From Vibrio mangrovi (GTDB lineage Bacteria; Pseudomonadota; Gammaproteobacteria; Enterobacterales; Vibrionaceae): a DNA stretch of 64,000 nucleotides. How positions within the stretch are numbered: the stretch's first letter is position 1; every line of letters starts with the position of its first letter. Positions 8,201 through 16,695 of the stretch are shown here, in pieces. The notes beneath the pieces are model-generated. The model did not search any database, had not been told where the DNA came from, and worked only from the letters and a program-made list of their open reading frames with translations. Both the position numbers and the translations under genes were made by a program. Where the stretch lies: assembly GCF_024346955.1 (NCBI RefSeq), contig NZ_AP024884.1:558001-622000 (forward strand), read 5' to 3'.

Positions 8201-9496
8201 TTACTGGCGGCAATAGACTTGCTGGCCATGTACATATGTTTGATGGATTACCCGTTCATCTGCCAGCATGATCAAAGCGAATAACTTTTCTTCCAATGAT
8301 TTAGCCTGTTTTATTCGCTGTTTCAGAATAGGTGTTCCGCCGAAATCCAATTCAATAAAATCAGCTTCAGTTCCGGGATTAAAGTTTCCGATCTGATGTT
8401 CCAGTTGCATTGCAGCTGCAGCCCCTTGAGTACACAGATACAGAGACTCAAAAGGATTGAGATTTTGGTGTTGCAATTGCAGAATTTTGTATGCTTCGGC
8501 CTGATTTACCAGTAGGTTCAGACTGGTTCCTCCACCGACATCACTGGCAATCGCAACTGGGATCCCATGTTCTTTGACCGAGAAGTAAGGGAACAGACCA
8601 CTGCCGATGAAGAGATTTGATGTCGGGCAGAAGATAACACTGGCATGATTACTGGCCAGTGTCTTGTACTCCCGGGGTTCCAGATGAATGCCGTGACCGA
8701 ACAGTGCTCTATCCCGAACCAATCCATAGCGTTCATAGACGCCCAGATAATCCGGAGCATCCGGAAACAGCGTTTTGACCCAATTGATTTCGTCTGTATT
8801 TTCACTCAGGTGTGTCTGGATAAAAGCGTCCGGGTATTCCTGAGCCAACTGTCCTGCTAACACCAGTTGTTCCGGTGTACTGGTTGGGGCAAAACGGGGA
8901 GTAATTGCATACAGTGCTCGTCCCTGATGGTGCCATTTCTCGAGCAATATCTTACTTTCACGATACCCGGAATCTGCGGTATCGCGCAGGTTATCGGGGC
9001 AGTGACGATCCATCAGTACTTTTCCGCAGATCATCCGGGCCTGATAGGTGTTTGCTGCCGTGAAGAAAGCATCGACAGACTGAGGATGAACCGTGGCAAA
9101 GACACTTGCTGTTGTCGTTCCGTGTGCGAATAACTGTTGAAGAAATTCATCAGCTTGTTGTGCTGCGTAGTGCTGTTCGACATATTTCGCTTCGGTCGGA
9201 AAGGTGTAGTCATTCAGCCACTCCAGTAACTGACGGCCATAACTGGCAATCATCTCCATCTGCGGATAATGAACATGAGTGTCGATCATCCCCGGTATCA
9301 GCAATCCGGAATGGTTCACGATTTGTTCTGGTGGAACAGGATGTGTTGTGAGAAAAAGTTCCGCATCAACCAGATCGATAATTTTCCCATGCTCCGTAAT
9401 GAGAATTGCGTCTTCCAGATATTGATAATTTTGTTCAGGGCAAAGGGTGTTCTTCGGGAAGTGTAAAGTAGCTCCCCGGTGAAATTTTTTTGTCAT
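8201..9496 (-). CDS. guaD: Guanine deaminase
   Basis: A 431-residue amidohydrolase that converts guanine to xanthine, feeding the xanthine dehydrogenase of the same operon. Metal-site motifs are in order: DTHVHYPQ (HxH pair), then THLSENTDE, FGHGIHL and the final Asp in IASDVGGG. The guanine deaminase signatures GRQLLEWLNDYTFP and CPTSNLFIGSGLFP are both present. Length is normal for bacterial GuaD. It is the last of six minus-strand genes, starting 5 bases after hiuH. Confidence 0.95.
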   Translation of the reverse strand: MTKKFHRGATLHFPKNTLCPEQNYQYLEDAILITEHGKIIDLVDAELFLTTHPVPPEQIVNHSGLLIPGMIDTHVHYPQMEMIASYGRQLLEWLNDYTFPTEAKYVEQHYAAQQADEFLQQLFAHGTTTASVFATVHPQSVDAFFTAANTYQARMICGKVLMDRHCPDNLRDTADSGYRESKILLEKWHHQGRALYAITPRFAPTSTPEQLVLAGQLAQEYPDAFIQTHLSENTDEINWVKTLFPDAPDYLGVYERYGLVRDRALFGHGIHLEPREYKTLASNHASVIFCPTSNLFIGSGLFPYFSVKEHGIPVAIASDVGGGTSLNLLVNQAEAYKILQLQHQNLNPFESLYLCTQGAAAAMQLEHQIGNFNPGTEADFIELDFGGTPILKQRIKQAKSLEEKLFALIMLADERVIHQTYVHGQQVYCRQ

Positions 9497-9501
9497 TATG
9501 A

Positions 9502-9825
9502 TTAACTTCCCCGATAGGTTGAATAGGCGTAAGGGGAGAGCAGTAACGGGATGTGGTAATGTCGCTGTTCTGCTACCTGAAAGTGAACTTCGATTTTCGG
9601 GAAAAATGTCTGGCCGAATGTTTGTTCACAATAAGCCGCTACATGGAAGGAAAGGGTATATGCATTTGCAGATAACCGGATGTTTTCAAAGCGAATGCGT
9701 CCATCTGCATCGGTTGTAGCGGATGCCAGTGATTCACTGCTCTGGTAAGCACTGAGCTTGACCAGAATATTAGCTGCCGGACAGCCGGAACTGGTATCGA
9801 GAATATGACAACTTAACGTACTCAT
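9502..9825 (-). CDS. hiuH: 5-hydroxyisourate hydrolase (transthyretin-like)
   Basis: A 107-residue enzyme that hydrolyses 5-hydroxyisourate, the first product of urate oxidation. It has the N-terminal signature SCHILDTSSGCPA (with the active-site His), the core strand TTDADGRI, HFQVAEQRHYHIPLLLSP and the C-terminal YRGS tetrapeptide that defines the family against true transthyretin. The start overlaps the uraD stop by 4 bases, giving tight coupling. No signal peptide, so it is cytoplasmic. Confidence 0.95.
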   Translation of the reverse strand: MSTLSCHILDTSSGCPAANILVKLSAYQSSESLASATTDADGRIRFENIRLSANAYTLSFHVAAYCEQTFGQTFFPKIEVHFQVAEQRHYHIPLLLSPYAYSTYRGS

Positions 9826-10313
9826 TGATAATACTCCATACGAAGGTGACTGATTTTCTGCTGCTCTGTGGCAGCATTAAGTAGTTCCTGATTTCTGTTA
9901 TTTCTTATTCTTACCTGTAGCTGGTGTAATATTTGTTCTGCTGATTGTTTGCTGGCACAAATAATAAAAATAAAGCCGAATTTTTCCAGATAGGCCTGAT
10001 TGTAATATAAAAGGTCTTTCAGTACTCCCTCCGAAGCCTGTGTTACCTGTCCTTGTTCCTGTTCACTAAGATGTTTCCCCTGACTATATTTCTTCTGCAA
10101 TGTTGCCAGATCACCGATCATCGGATGGCCTGCAAATGCTTCCAGCCAGTCTGTTTCTGAGAGCTGTGCGAATACCTCATCGGCAGTCTGACAGAAATGA
10201 GAATAATCGGTACAGGGCATACGTGTCAGCATCAACTGTTGCCAGAGAGTACTGGTACAAATCTGGGCCAGTTGTGTCTGGGTTAAATGAATAGTTTTGG
10301 TTTCAGAGCCCAT
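9822..10313 (-). CDS. uraD: 2-oxo-4-hydroxy-4-carboxy-5-ureidoimidazoline (OHCU) decarboxylase
   Basis: This 163-residue all-helical protein carries out the third step from urate to S-allantoin, directly after HiuH. Family motifs are EAFAGHPMIGDLATL, with the catalytic His and the Gly-Asp pair, and FGFIFIICASKQSAEQIL. It overlaps hiuH by 4 bases and lies 10 bases after xdhC. The urate-oxidising enzyme needed upstream of it is not in the window. Confidence 0.94.
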   Translation of the reverse strand: MGSETKTIHLTQTQLAQICTSTLWQQLMLTRMPCTDYSHFCQTADEVFAQLSETDWLEAFAGHPMIGDLATLQKKYSQGKHLSEQEQGQVTQASEGVLKDLLYYNQAYLEKFGFIFIICASKQSAEQILHQLQVRIRNNRNQELLNAATEQQKISHLRMEYYQ

Positions 10314-10323
10314 GAATCTCTCT

Positions 10324-11265
10324 CTATTTATCTTCTATTGACCTGTGTTTGTACAACACACTGGCTTGTTGCCAGAGATATTGCTGTTTCTTTTGTGAGG
10401 AATGGGATTGAAAATCTTTGACTTCACTATGTGTTGCTGTCTTCTGTTCAAAAAGAGCGCTTAGTTGTGCTGCTATGGAAAGTGCAACTTGCATTGGCAG
10501 TTTTCCTTTAATTTCCGGATGGCCTATTGGACAAGTCAGTTGTGAGACAAGATCGGGGCTGCTCAACTGTTCTTTCAAACGATAAGTGAAACGTTGTTTT
10601 TTGCCTTCCGATCCAATGAGGCCGATATACGGAAAACATTGTTTTTCCAGTGCCAGAAGGGTTAGTTCATAATCCATACTATGGTCGTGAGTCATGATGA
10701 CAAGGTGAGTCCCGGGAAGTTGCGCAGCGATCATTTCTTCTGCTGAGGTAAGGCACTGCGTCTGGATACCCTGAATACTCAACGGCTCTAACCAGACAGG
10801 ACGTGAGTCAATAACTGTAATGTGACATTGTAACTGATTCAGAATGGGTGCAAGTGCCTGGCAGACATGGCCAGCGCCAAAAACCGTAACCCGGGCCTGT
10901 TGAAGGTTAAAATATTCAAACAGTACCTGAACTGCTCCGCCACAACACTGGGCAAGATCTGCGGCCATACTGTAACGTTCGATTGCAATCGTCGGTTCCT
11001 GAGCTGTTAACTGACGGCGTCTGTTCAGTTCGGCTCTGGCTGTTTGTATCACTTGCTGTTCCAGACTGCCGCCTCCCAGTGTGTCATATTGTCCCTGAGT
11101 CGTGATAACCATTTTAGAACCACTGTTTCTCGGAACCGAGCCGACTGCGGCGACAATGGTGGCAAGGCAGTAGGACATACCTTGCTGTTCAAGCAGTTGA
11201 CAAGCATTCAGCCAGTGCGTGGTTGCACTGGCGGATGTCAGTATTGATTGTCCCGTTTTCATCAT
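10324..11265 (-). CDS. xdhC: XdhC-type molybdenum cofactor insertion protein for xanthine dehydrogenase
   Basis: The 313-residue protein is the accessory factor that binds Moco, helps sulfurate it and hands it to XdhB. The N-terminal XdhC/CoxI domain shows ATIVAAVGSVPRNSGSKMV and the CCGGAVQVLFEY block. The C-terminal Rossmann part shows VFGAGHVCQALAPIL and YIGLIGSEGKKQRF. Two ATGs (11265 and 11262) are possible; both overlap the xdhB stop, so translation is coupled. It has no in-frame repeat insertion, unlike xdhB. Confidence 0.93.
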   Translation of the reverse strand: MMKTGQSILTSASATTHWLNACQLLEQQGMSYCLATIVAAVGSVPRNSGSKMVITTQGQYDTLGGGSLEQQVIQTARAELNRRRQLTAQEPTIAIERYSMAADLAQCCGGAVQVLFEYFNLQQARVTVFGAGHVCQALAPILNQLQCHITVIDSRPVWLEPLSIQGIQTQCLTSAEEMIAAQLPGTHLVIMTHDHSMDYELTLLALEKQCFPYIGLIGSEGKKQRFTYRLKEQLSSPDLVSQLTCPIGHPEIKGKLPMQVALSIAAQLSALFEQKTATHSEVKDFQSHSSQKKQQYLWQQASVLYKHRSIEDK

Positions 11266-13760
11266 CTATTCCCTATGGTTTCTGCTGGCTGATTGGGTGC
11301 CTGTCCTCCTTGCTCCAGCCAGTCATATTGCTGCTGACATGCTGTGAGTATCCTTTCTCCTGTTGCTGGCGTATCCAGCTCAGGAATCATCTGGTGATCG
11401 GAAATTGCTGCAATGGCATCATAAATTGCACACCAGGTACTGATTGCGTGCATAAATGGCGGTTCACCGACAGCTTTTGAGCGATAGATACTGTGTTCCG
11501 GGTTCGGAACATCATAGAGAGTGATATTCATCTGTTTCGGATAATCGCAGATACTTGGAATTTTATAGTTCATCGGACTGTTGCTCAGCAGATGTCCATG
11601 TTCATTCCAGATTAGTTCTTCGGTTGTCAGCCAGCCTAGTCCCTGAATGTAGGCACCTTCAATCTGGCCGATATCGATCGCCGGATTCAGACTGTTTCCG
11701 ACATCATGCAGAATATCGACCCGTTCAACCGTCATCTCACCGGTAAGCGTATCAATCATAACTTCGGAGCAAGAGGCACCGATAGCAAAATAGAAAAAAG
11801 GACGCCCGTTGGCTTTTGTCCGGTCATACCCGATTTTTGGGGTACTGTAATAACCTGTTGAAGAGAGAGAGACTCGGTTCAGATAAGCCTGTTGTATCAG
11901 TGTTGCCCAATCAACTTCTCCCGAATCGTAATAGAGTTTTCCATCCTTAATCTCTGGCTGGGTGGCGGAAGGTTGTGAGGACAGACGCCCGAAGTTGGAT
12001 TGAGAAGATGATTGCGAGGACAGACACTCAGAGCTGTGGCTTTGAGAACAATAGTGAGCCGTGGCGAAATCAAGCAGACGTTCTTTAATAGTCATTGCTG
12101 CGTTGTGGGCGGCCATACCGTTCAGATCGGCGCCGGAAGATGCCGCTGTCGGAGAAGTATTTGGTACCTTGTCTGTCCTTGTAGAGGTCACCAGTATCCA
12201 ATCCATCGGAATACCAAATGTCTGGGCAACAATTTGCTGGATCTTCGTGTGTAAACCCTGGCCCATTTCGGTACCACCGTGTGAAACCTGAACGGTTCCG
12301 TCCGTATAGATATGAATTAGTGCTCCTGCCTGATTGAGATGAGTTGCTGTAAATGAAATACCGAACTTAACCGGTGTCAGAGCCAAACCTTTTTTTAGTA
12401 TTGGACTGTTCTGATTCCATTCATGAATCTGTTGACGACGTTGCCGGTAATCCGATGAGGCTTCAAGTCGGGTGAGCACTTCACGCAGCTCTTGTGTCTG
12501 TTCTACTTCCATGCCGTAAGGTGTCACGGATTTTCCCGGACGGTAGAGATTTTTCAAGCGGAGATCTAAAGGATCCTGCCTCAATGTAACTCCCAAATCC
12601 TGCATTGCTTTTTCAATGACGATCATCCCTTGTGGCCCACCAAAGCCACGGAATGCCGTATGCGAGACTGTATCGGTTTTGAGGCGGTTGCCGGTAATGC
12701 AGGCATCTCCAAGAAAGTAGGCGTTATCAGCATGAAACATCGCCCGATCGACAATGGCATCGGAGAGGTCAGCTGAATGACCACAAAGCCCGTTCACTTC
12801 AATGTCAGCAGACAAAATTTCGCCGTCATCTGTTGCTGTCAATGCATAGCGATTGAAAAAAGGGTGGCGTTTGCCGGTGGTTGACATGTCGATAGCACGG
12901 GGTAGGCGGAATTTGACGGCCTTCTTTGTGAGTATTGTTCCCAGACTGGCAAGGCAGGCCCACGGTGCTGCCTGGGTTTCTTTGCCACCGAAGCCACCAC
13001 CCATACGGCGCATGTCCACAGTGACATGGTTGAACGGGATTCCCAGCACTTCCGCAATCAGGTTTTGTACTTCGGTGGGGTTCTGTGTCGAAGTCCGGAC
13101 AAAAATTCCACCATCTTCCGTGAGTTCGGCAAGGCTGATCTGGCTTTCCAGATAAAAGTGTTCCTGTCCTCCTACAGCTAAATCGCCCTGAATCCTGAGT
13201 GTTCCTTCTGGTGACTGTCCCCGTAATGAAGCGTCTTCCGGTGTCTGTCCCTGTAAGGAAGTGCCCATTTGATGCGGTGGTAGCAGATGGTCGCGCTGTG
13301 AGGCTTGTTGATATGAAATGACCGGATCGGAAGTTTCTTCATACTCGATCAACGCTTTCTGTGCAGCCTGACAGGCAAGCTGATGAGTCTCTGCGATCAC
13401 AAAGGCAATAGGCTGACGAAAATAGCGAATCTCACCCTGGCACAGTAACGGATCACCTTTATGAATGGTACCGATGTCATTGAGGCCGGGAATATCGTGG
13501 CAGGTAATGACCCGAACGACTCCCGGGGACTGGCGGACGTCGGACAGGTCAAGATGTGTCATCGTTCCTTTAGCAATATCACTGGTAATCAGTGCTCCAT
13601 GCAGGCAGCCACGGGGCTCCGGGTAGTCGTCAACAAATAATGCTTCACCCGCGACCTGTTTGCCGGCACTTTCATGGGGAAATGGCTGGCCGACTGTCTC
13701 CAGAGTTTTCTGAGATTGCAGATGTTGTGCGGTATAGGGATGGCTTATGAGTTTACGCAT
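11262..13760 (-). CDS. xdhB: Xanthine dehydrogenase, molybdopterin-binding subunit, with in-frame repeat insertions
   Basis: The 832-residue Moco subunit oxidises hypoxanthine to xanthine and then urate. Diagnostic motifs are VGGQEHFYLESQ, RMGGGFGGKETQA, TAFRGFGGPQGM, the VPNTSPTAASSGADLNG block and KAVGEPPFM with the catalytic Glu. Three segments look added and are encoded by the dispersed repeat. Residues about 166-187 (SLQGQTPEDASLRGQSPEG) carry two copies, residues about 578-597 (ECLSSQS and FGRLSSQPS) carry two copies in the opposite orientation, and the C-terminus about 816-822 (EQGGQAP) carries one. The frame stays open through all of them, and each lies between conserved blocks in probable surface loops or the tail. 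The start overlaps the xdhA stop by 8 bases. Confidence 0.94.
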   Translation of the reverse strand: MRKLISHPYTAQHLQSQKTLETVGQPFPHESAGKQVAGEALFVDDYPEPRGCLHGALITSDIAKGTMTHLDLSDVRQSPGVVRVITCHDIPGLNDIGTIHKGDPLLCQGEIRYFRQPIAFVIAETHQLACQAAQKALIEYEETSDPVISYQQASQRDHLLPPHQMGTSLQGQTPEDASLRGQSPEGTLRIQGDLAVGGQEHFYLESQISLAELTEDGGIFVRTSTQNPTEVQNLIAEVLGIPFNHVTVDMRRMGGGFGGKETQAAPWACLASLGTILTKKAVKFRLPRAIDMSTTGKRHPFFNRYALTATDDGEILSADIEVNGLCGHSADLSDAIVDRAMFHADNAYFLGDACITGNRLKTDTVSHTAFRGFGGPQGMIVIEKAMQDLGVTLRQDPLDLRLKNLYRPGKSVTPYGMEVEQTQELREVLTRLEASSDYRQRRQQIHEWNQNSPILKKGLALTPVKFGISFTATHLNQAGALIHIYTDGTVQVSHGGTEMGQGLHTKIQQIVAQTFGIPMDWILVTSTRTDKVPNTSPTAASSGADLNGMAAHNAAMTIKERLLDFATAHYCSQSHSSECLSSQSSSQSNFGRLSSQPSATQPEIKDGKLYYDSGEVDWATLIQQAYLNRVSLSSTGYYSTPKIGYDRTKANGRPFFYFAIGASCSEVMIDTLTGEMTVERVDILHDVGNSLNPAIDIGQIEGAYIQGLGWLTTEELIWNEHGHLLSNSPMNYKIPSICDYPKQMNITLYDVPNPEHSIYRSKAVGEPPFMHAISTWCAIYDAIAAISDHQMIPELDTPATGERILTACQQQYDWLEQGGQAPNQPAETIGNR
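11295..11313 (+). repeat. Dispersed repeat copy in the 3' end of xdhB
   Basis: GGGTGCCTGTCCTCCTTGC matches the repeat consensus (GTGCCTGTCC core, as at 7500 and 20605). In the xdhB frame it is read as part of EQGGQAPNQ in the last 20 residues, where length differences should be well tolerated. Confidence 0.65.
11971..12029 (-). repeat. Two dispersed repeat copies inside xdhB
   Basis: Plus-strand copies GGTTGTGAGGACAGACGCCC (11971-11990) and ATTGCGAGGACAGACACTC (12011-12029), 40 bases apart. In the xdhB reading they give RLSSQ and CLSSQ within a Ser/Gln-rich stretch of about 30 residues, where related enzymes have a much shorter linker (recalled from the family, not aligned). Confidence 0.75.
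13209..13257 (+). repeat. Two dispersed repeat copies inside xdhB (N-terminal third)
   Basis: TGGTGACTGTCCCCGTAA (13209-13226) and CGGTGTCTGTCCCTGTAAG (13239-13257), 30 bases apart, each preceded by CTTCYGG. The flanking match means a unit of about 30 bases is duplicated. In frame they read SLQGQTPED and SLRGQSPEG. Confidence 0.75.
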
Positions 13761-15195
13761 GATAAGTCAGCCTCGTTTTTATCTGTTGATGTTCCGGATG
13801 CTTATATTCCAACTGCTTATATTCTAAGTAATAACGCTGAAGCAGATTCTGGACCAGACGGATCCGGTATTGTGCCGAACCCCGGATGTCGCTTAACGGA
13901 TGAATCACCTGAGGAACAAGAGCCTGAACTTCCCGGATCAGAGATTGTGTCAGAGGCCGTCCGAGGAACACTGTTTCCAGCGTTGTCAAACGAACTGATT
14001 TTGCTGCAACACCCCCGGCGGCAACGATGCAGTGACTAATTTGTGCATGTTCATCAAAAGTGAGATTGATAGCGAGAACGACCGTAGCAATATCATCCTC
14101 ATAACGTTTACTGACTTTGTATATGGCATGTTTTTGCTGCCTGTCCATTTTAGGCAGGTGAATAGCACTAATCCATTCGTTACCTTGTAGGCGGGTTTGA
14201 CGATAACCGGTAATGTAGTCTTCTGGCGCATAAAGTTTCCGTTCGGAGCCGTTATCGATTTCAATCTGGCCTTTCAGACTGATCAGTAATGGTGCGATAT
14301 CTCCGATCGGAGATGCGTGACCGAGACTTCCCCCCAAAGTTGCACGGTGACGAATGGTTATACTACCCAGACGTTCGATGATTTCATCCGTTGATGGAAA
14401 ATTCTGCTGCATAAACCGATGCACCTGATACATCGGTATTGCAGCACCAATACGCCAGCCACTATCGGTTTCGGTGACAGTCAGCATATCATCAACATTT
14501 GATACATCGATCAGTAATGGCAGTGGTGCCATTCGCTGGGTGACTTCCAGAGAAAGATCTGTTCCGCCGGCAATTAATTGTGCAGATGGATAGGCCCGGC
14601 GCAGTTCGGCCAGTTGCTGACGGTTTTCAGGTGTGAAATAGTGATCTGAGTTGAGTGGGGGAACATGATTCATCCAGTGCTGAACTTCAGCCTGATACTC
14701 ATCGAGTGGATCTGATGTTTTTGCCGCGGCGATTTCGTTAGCGGCTTCAATCAAAGGTCCGTATCCGGTGCAGCGGCATAGATTTCCGGCCAGGAAATCG
14801 GCTGGATTATCTGGTTTGTGTTTCTGCTTTGATAAGGCGTAGAGCGACATAACAAAGCCAGGTGTACAAAATCCACACTGACTGCCATGCCGATCGACGA
14901 TTGCCTGCTGAACCGGGTGGAGTTGTTCTCGCTGTTTCAGATATTCAACCGTGATGATCTGTTTTCCGTGCAGTGCATGTAACGGAGTAATACATGCATT
15001 AATCTGACGATAACGAAGTTCATTCTGTTCATCACGGTCGACGATTACAACGGTGCAGGCACCGCAGTCACCACTGGCACAGCCTTCTTTTGTCCCTTTT
15101 AATTCTCTGTGCTCTCTGAGGTACGTCAGTAGCATCATATCGGCAGATACCGAGGGAATACTGACGACTTGGTTATTGATCATCACTTCGAGCAT
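13753..15195 (-). CDS. xdhA: Xanthine dehydrogenase, iron-sulfur/FAD subunit
   Basis: The 480-residue subunit carries electrons from Moco to NAD. The plant-type [2Fe-2S] domain has EGCASGDCGACTVV (Cys 39, 44, 47) plus Cys 68. The second [2Fe-2S] domain has SQCGFCTPGFVMS and NLCRCTGYGPL. The FAD domain has LIAGGTDLSLEV and TLGGSLGHASPIGDIAP. The C-terminal tail (about 455-480) has a short LEYK repeat. This is the first gene of the xdhA-xdhB-xdhC-uraD-hiuH-guaD operon, and a RutR-like operator lies 22-38 bases upstream of its start. Confidence 0.95.
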   Translation of the reverse strand: MLEVMINNQVVSIPSVSADMMLLTYLREHRELKGTKEGCASGDCGACTVVIVDRDEQNELRYRQINACITPLHALHGKQIITVEYLKQREQLHPVQQAIVDRHGSQCGFCTPGFVMSLYALSKQKHKPDNPADFLAGNLCRCTGYGPLIEAANEIAAAKTSDPLDEYQAEVQHWMNHVPPLNSDHYFTPENRQQLAELRRAYPSAQLIAGGTDLSLEVTQRMAPLPLLIDVSNVDDMLTVTETDSGWRIGAAIPMYQVHRFMQQNFPSTDEIIERLGSITIRHRATLGGSLGHASPIGDIAPLLISLKGQIEIDNGSERKLYAPEDYITGYRQTRLQGNEWISAIHLPKMDRQQKHAIYKVSKRYEDDIATVVLAINLTFDEHAQISHCIVAAGGVAAKSVRLTTLETVFLGRPLTQSLIREVQALVPQVIHPLSDIRGSAQYRIRLVQNLLQRYYLEYKQLEYKHPEHQQIKTRLTYHA

Positions 15196-15216
15196 TGGTT
15201 TCCTTCCCTGAAAAAG

Positions 15217-15233
15217 CTGTCCATTTGGTCAAG
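15217..15233 (-). promoter_or_regulatory. RutR-type operator upstream of xdhA
   Basis: Read on the minus strand this is CTTGACCAAATGGACAG, close to the known E. coli RutR consensus TTGACCAnnTGGTCAA. The same motif recurs before the BMP gene and before the importer ATPase gene, and a RutR-like regulator is encoded at 20824. It lies directly upstream of the purine operon, where repression is expected. Confidence 0.75.
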
Positions 15234-15240
15234 TTATTTT

Positions 15241-15288
15241 TAATAAAAAAACTCACTCCGTTCCCGTTAAGTTTAGAACGAAGTGAGC
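15241..15288 (-). terminator. Rho-independent terminator of the BMP gene
   Basis: On the minus strand a 12-bp stem (arms 15276-15287 and 15252-15263, one mismatch) is followed directly by a run of T residues (TTTTTTTATT). It separates the BMP transcript from xdhA. Confidence 0.9.
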
Positions 15289-15294
15289 TAAAAA

Positions 15295-16371
15295 TTATTT
15301 TGGAATGGTTGCGTCAATTCCTTCGACGTACCAGTGCATACCGACCAGTTCTTTGTCTGAAGCCGTGCTTCCTGCCGCGACTTTCAGGTTACCCTGATTA
15401 TCTTTCAACGGACCGGTAAACGGCACAATCGCACCGGATTTGATTTTTGCCTGAGTGTCCTTAATTGCAGCTTTTACATCATCTGGCAGTGACGGATTGA
15501 TAGAGGTGATATGCAATACATCATCTTTCAGTCCACCCCAGTAATCTGTTGATTTCCAGGTTCCATCCATGACTTCCTGAACGGTTTTAATATAGTAAGG
15601 TGCCCAGTAATCCCGTACAGAGAACATATGTGATTTTGGTGCGAAGTGGCTCATATCTGATGATTGTCCAATGCCCATCACGCCTCTCTTTTCAGCTGCA
15701 ATCAGAGGAGCCGGACTGTCAGTGTGTTGCAGCAGCACGTCGACACCTTGATCCATCAGAGCATTTGCAGCATCAGACTCTTTGCCCGGATCGTACCAGG
15801 TGTTAACCCAGACGATTTTGATTTTCACATCCGGATTTACACTTTTAGCTCCCAGATAAACCGCATTAATGTCACGGATCACTTCCGGAATAGGAAATGT
15901 TGCAATGTAGCCGATGACATTTGATTTTGTTGTCATACCGGCCGCGACACCAGAGACGTAACGACTTTCGTAAGAACGCAGGGCATATGTTCCTACGTTT
16001 TTACTTCTTTTATAGCCGGTCGCATGTTCAAAGACGACTTTTGGAAAACGCTTCGCTACTTTGAGGGTCGGGTTCATAAACCCAAAAGAAGTGGTAAAAA
16101 TAATGTCGTTTCCTGCTTTTGCTAGCTGAGTGATTACGCGCTGTGCGTCAGCACCTTCAGAAACGTTTTCAACAAAAGTTGTTTTGACCTGATCACCAAA
16201 GTGAGCCTCCATTTCCTGACGGGCCTGGTCGTGCTCATAACTCCAGCCATGATCACCGATCGGACCAACATAAACGAATCCGACTTTTAGTGGTTCTTTG
16301 GCTAGTGTGGAAGCGGAAAACAACGCCGACAGCGCCAGAGCCGCGACGGATAACCACTGATTAATTTTCAT
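15295..16371 (-). CDS. BMP-family substrate-binding protein for nucleoside/nucleobase ABC importer
   Basis: A 358-residue periplasmic protein with signal peptide MKINQWLSVAALALSALFSASTLA. The PnrA/BMP family signature is present: VGFVYVGPIGDHGWSYEHDQ, then ITQLAKAGNDIIFTTSFGFM, FEHATGYK and the LLQHTDSPAPLIAAEKRGV block. The family binds nucleosides, or in some members purine bases. It sits between the xdh operon and the permease genes and has its own operator and terminator, so it is a separate transcription unit of the same regulon. Guanine, xanthine or their nucleosides are the likely ligands; this is inference from context. Confidence 0.9.
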   Translation of the reverse strand: MKINQWLSVAALALSALFSASTLAKEPLKVGFVYVGPIGDHGWSYEHDQARQEMEAHFGDQVKTTFVENVSEGADAQRVITQLAKAGNDIIFTTSFGFMNPTLKVAKRFPKVVFEHATGYKRSKNVGTYALRSYESRYVSGVAAGMTTKSNVIGYIATFPIPEVIRDINAVYLGAKSVNPDVKIKIVWVNTWYDPGKESDAANALMDQGVDVLLQHTDSPAPLIAAEKRGVMGIGQSSDMSHFAPKSHMFSVRDYWAPYYIKTVQEVMDGTWKSTDYWGGLKDDVLHITSINPSLPDDVKAAIKDTQAKIKSGAIVPFTGPLKDNQGNLKVAAGSTASDKELVGMHWYVEGIDATIPK

Positions 16372-16479
16372 GAAATACTCCGTTTCATCAGTTTATTGAC
16401 TGTTATTTGGGTATAAAGATTTTGTTTTTACAAAAAGGGTTTCTACAAAAAAGTTTATAAAAAGACTGACTTGCAAAAA

Positions 16480-16496
16480 CCTGACCAAATGGTCTG
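16480..16496 (-). promoter_or_regulatory. RutR-type operator upstream of the BMP gene
   Basis: CCTGACCAAATGGTCTG contains the full dyad GACCA-AA-TGGTC, the best of the three matches to the RutR consensus. It lies about 110 bases upstream of the BMP start codon. Confidence 0.75.
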
Positions 16497-16619
16497 TATT
16501 TTTGAAAAATAAAATCTCAGTTATGTTCAATCATTCTCGATTATTGACTGAACACATCACAATTCTTCATGATGAGCTGAAAGTATGGCTCCATTTCAGA
16601 AAAATTGCTGTTACAGTGC

Positions 16620-16652
16620 TTCATCATGGTGCGACAATTGCACCATCATGAA
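16620..16652 (-). terminator. Hairpin downstream of the importer permease operon
   Basis: A 13-bp stem with one mismatch (16620-16632 with 16640-16652) and a 7-base loop, 43 bases past the stop at 16696. A T-run follows about 10 bases later on the minus strand. It acts as a terminator or transcript-stabilising hairpin. Confidence 0.55.
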
Positions 16653-16695
16653 ACATCTGCATGATTATGTTGCTCTTTATTGCTACTTCACATTT

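Larger units (their letters stand above)
16372..16695. other. Gap between BMP gene and permease gene
   Basis: No gene is visible. It contains the RutR-type operator at 16480-16496 for the BMP promoter and a hairpin at 16620-16652 beyond the permease stop. Confidence 0.6.

Noticed and set aside
12170..12190. CTTGTCTGTCCTTGTAGAG in xdhB as another repeat copy
   Set aside because: It encodes TSTRTDKVPN, part of a conserved block, and is read in a different frame from the other in-gene copies.
13156..13175. A further repeat-like word (GTTCCTGTCC) in xdhB
   Set aside because: It encodes the conserved VGGQEHFYLE motif found in all XdhB-type subunits, so the similarity is chance.
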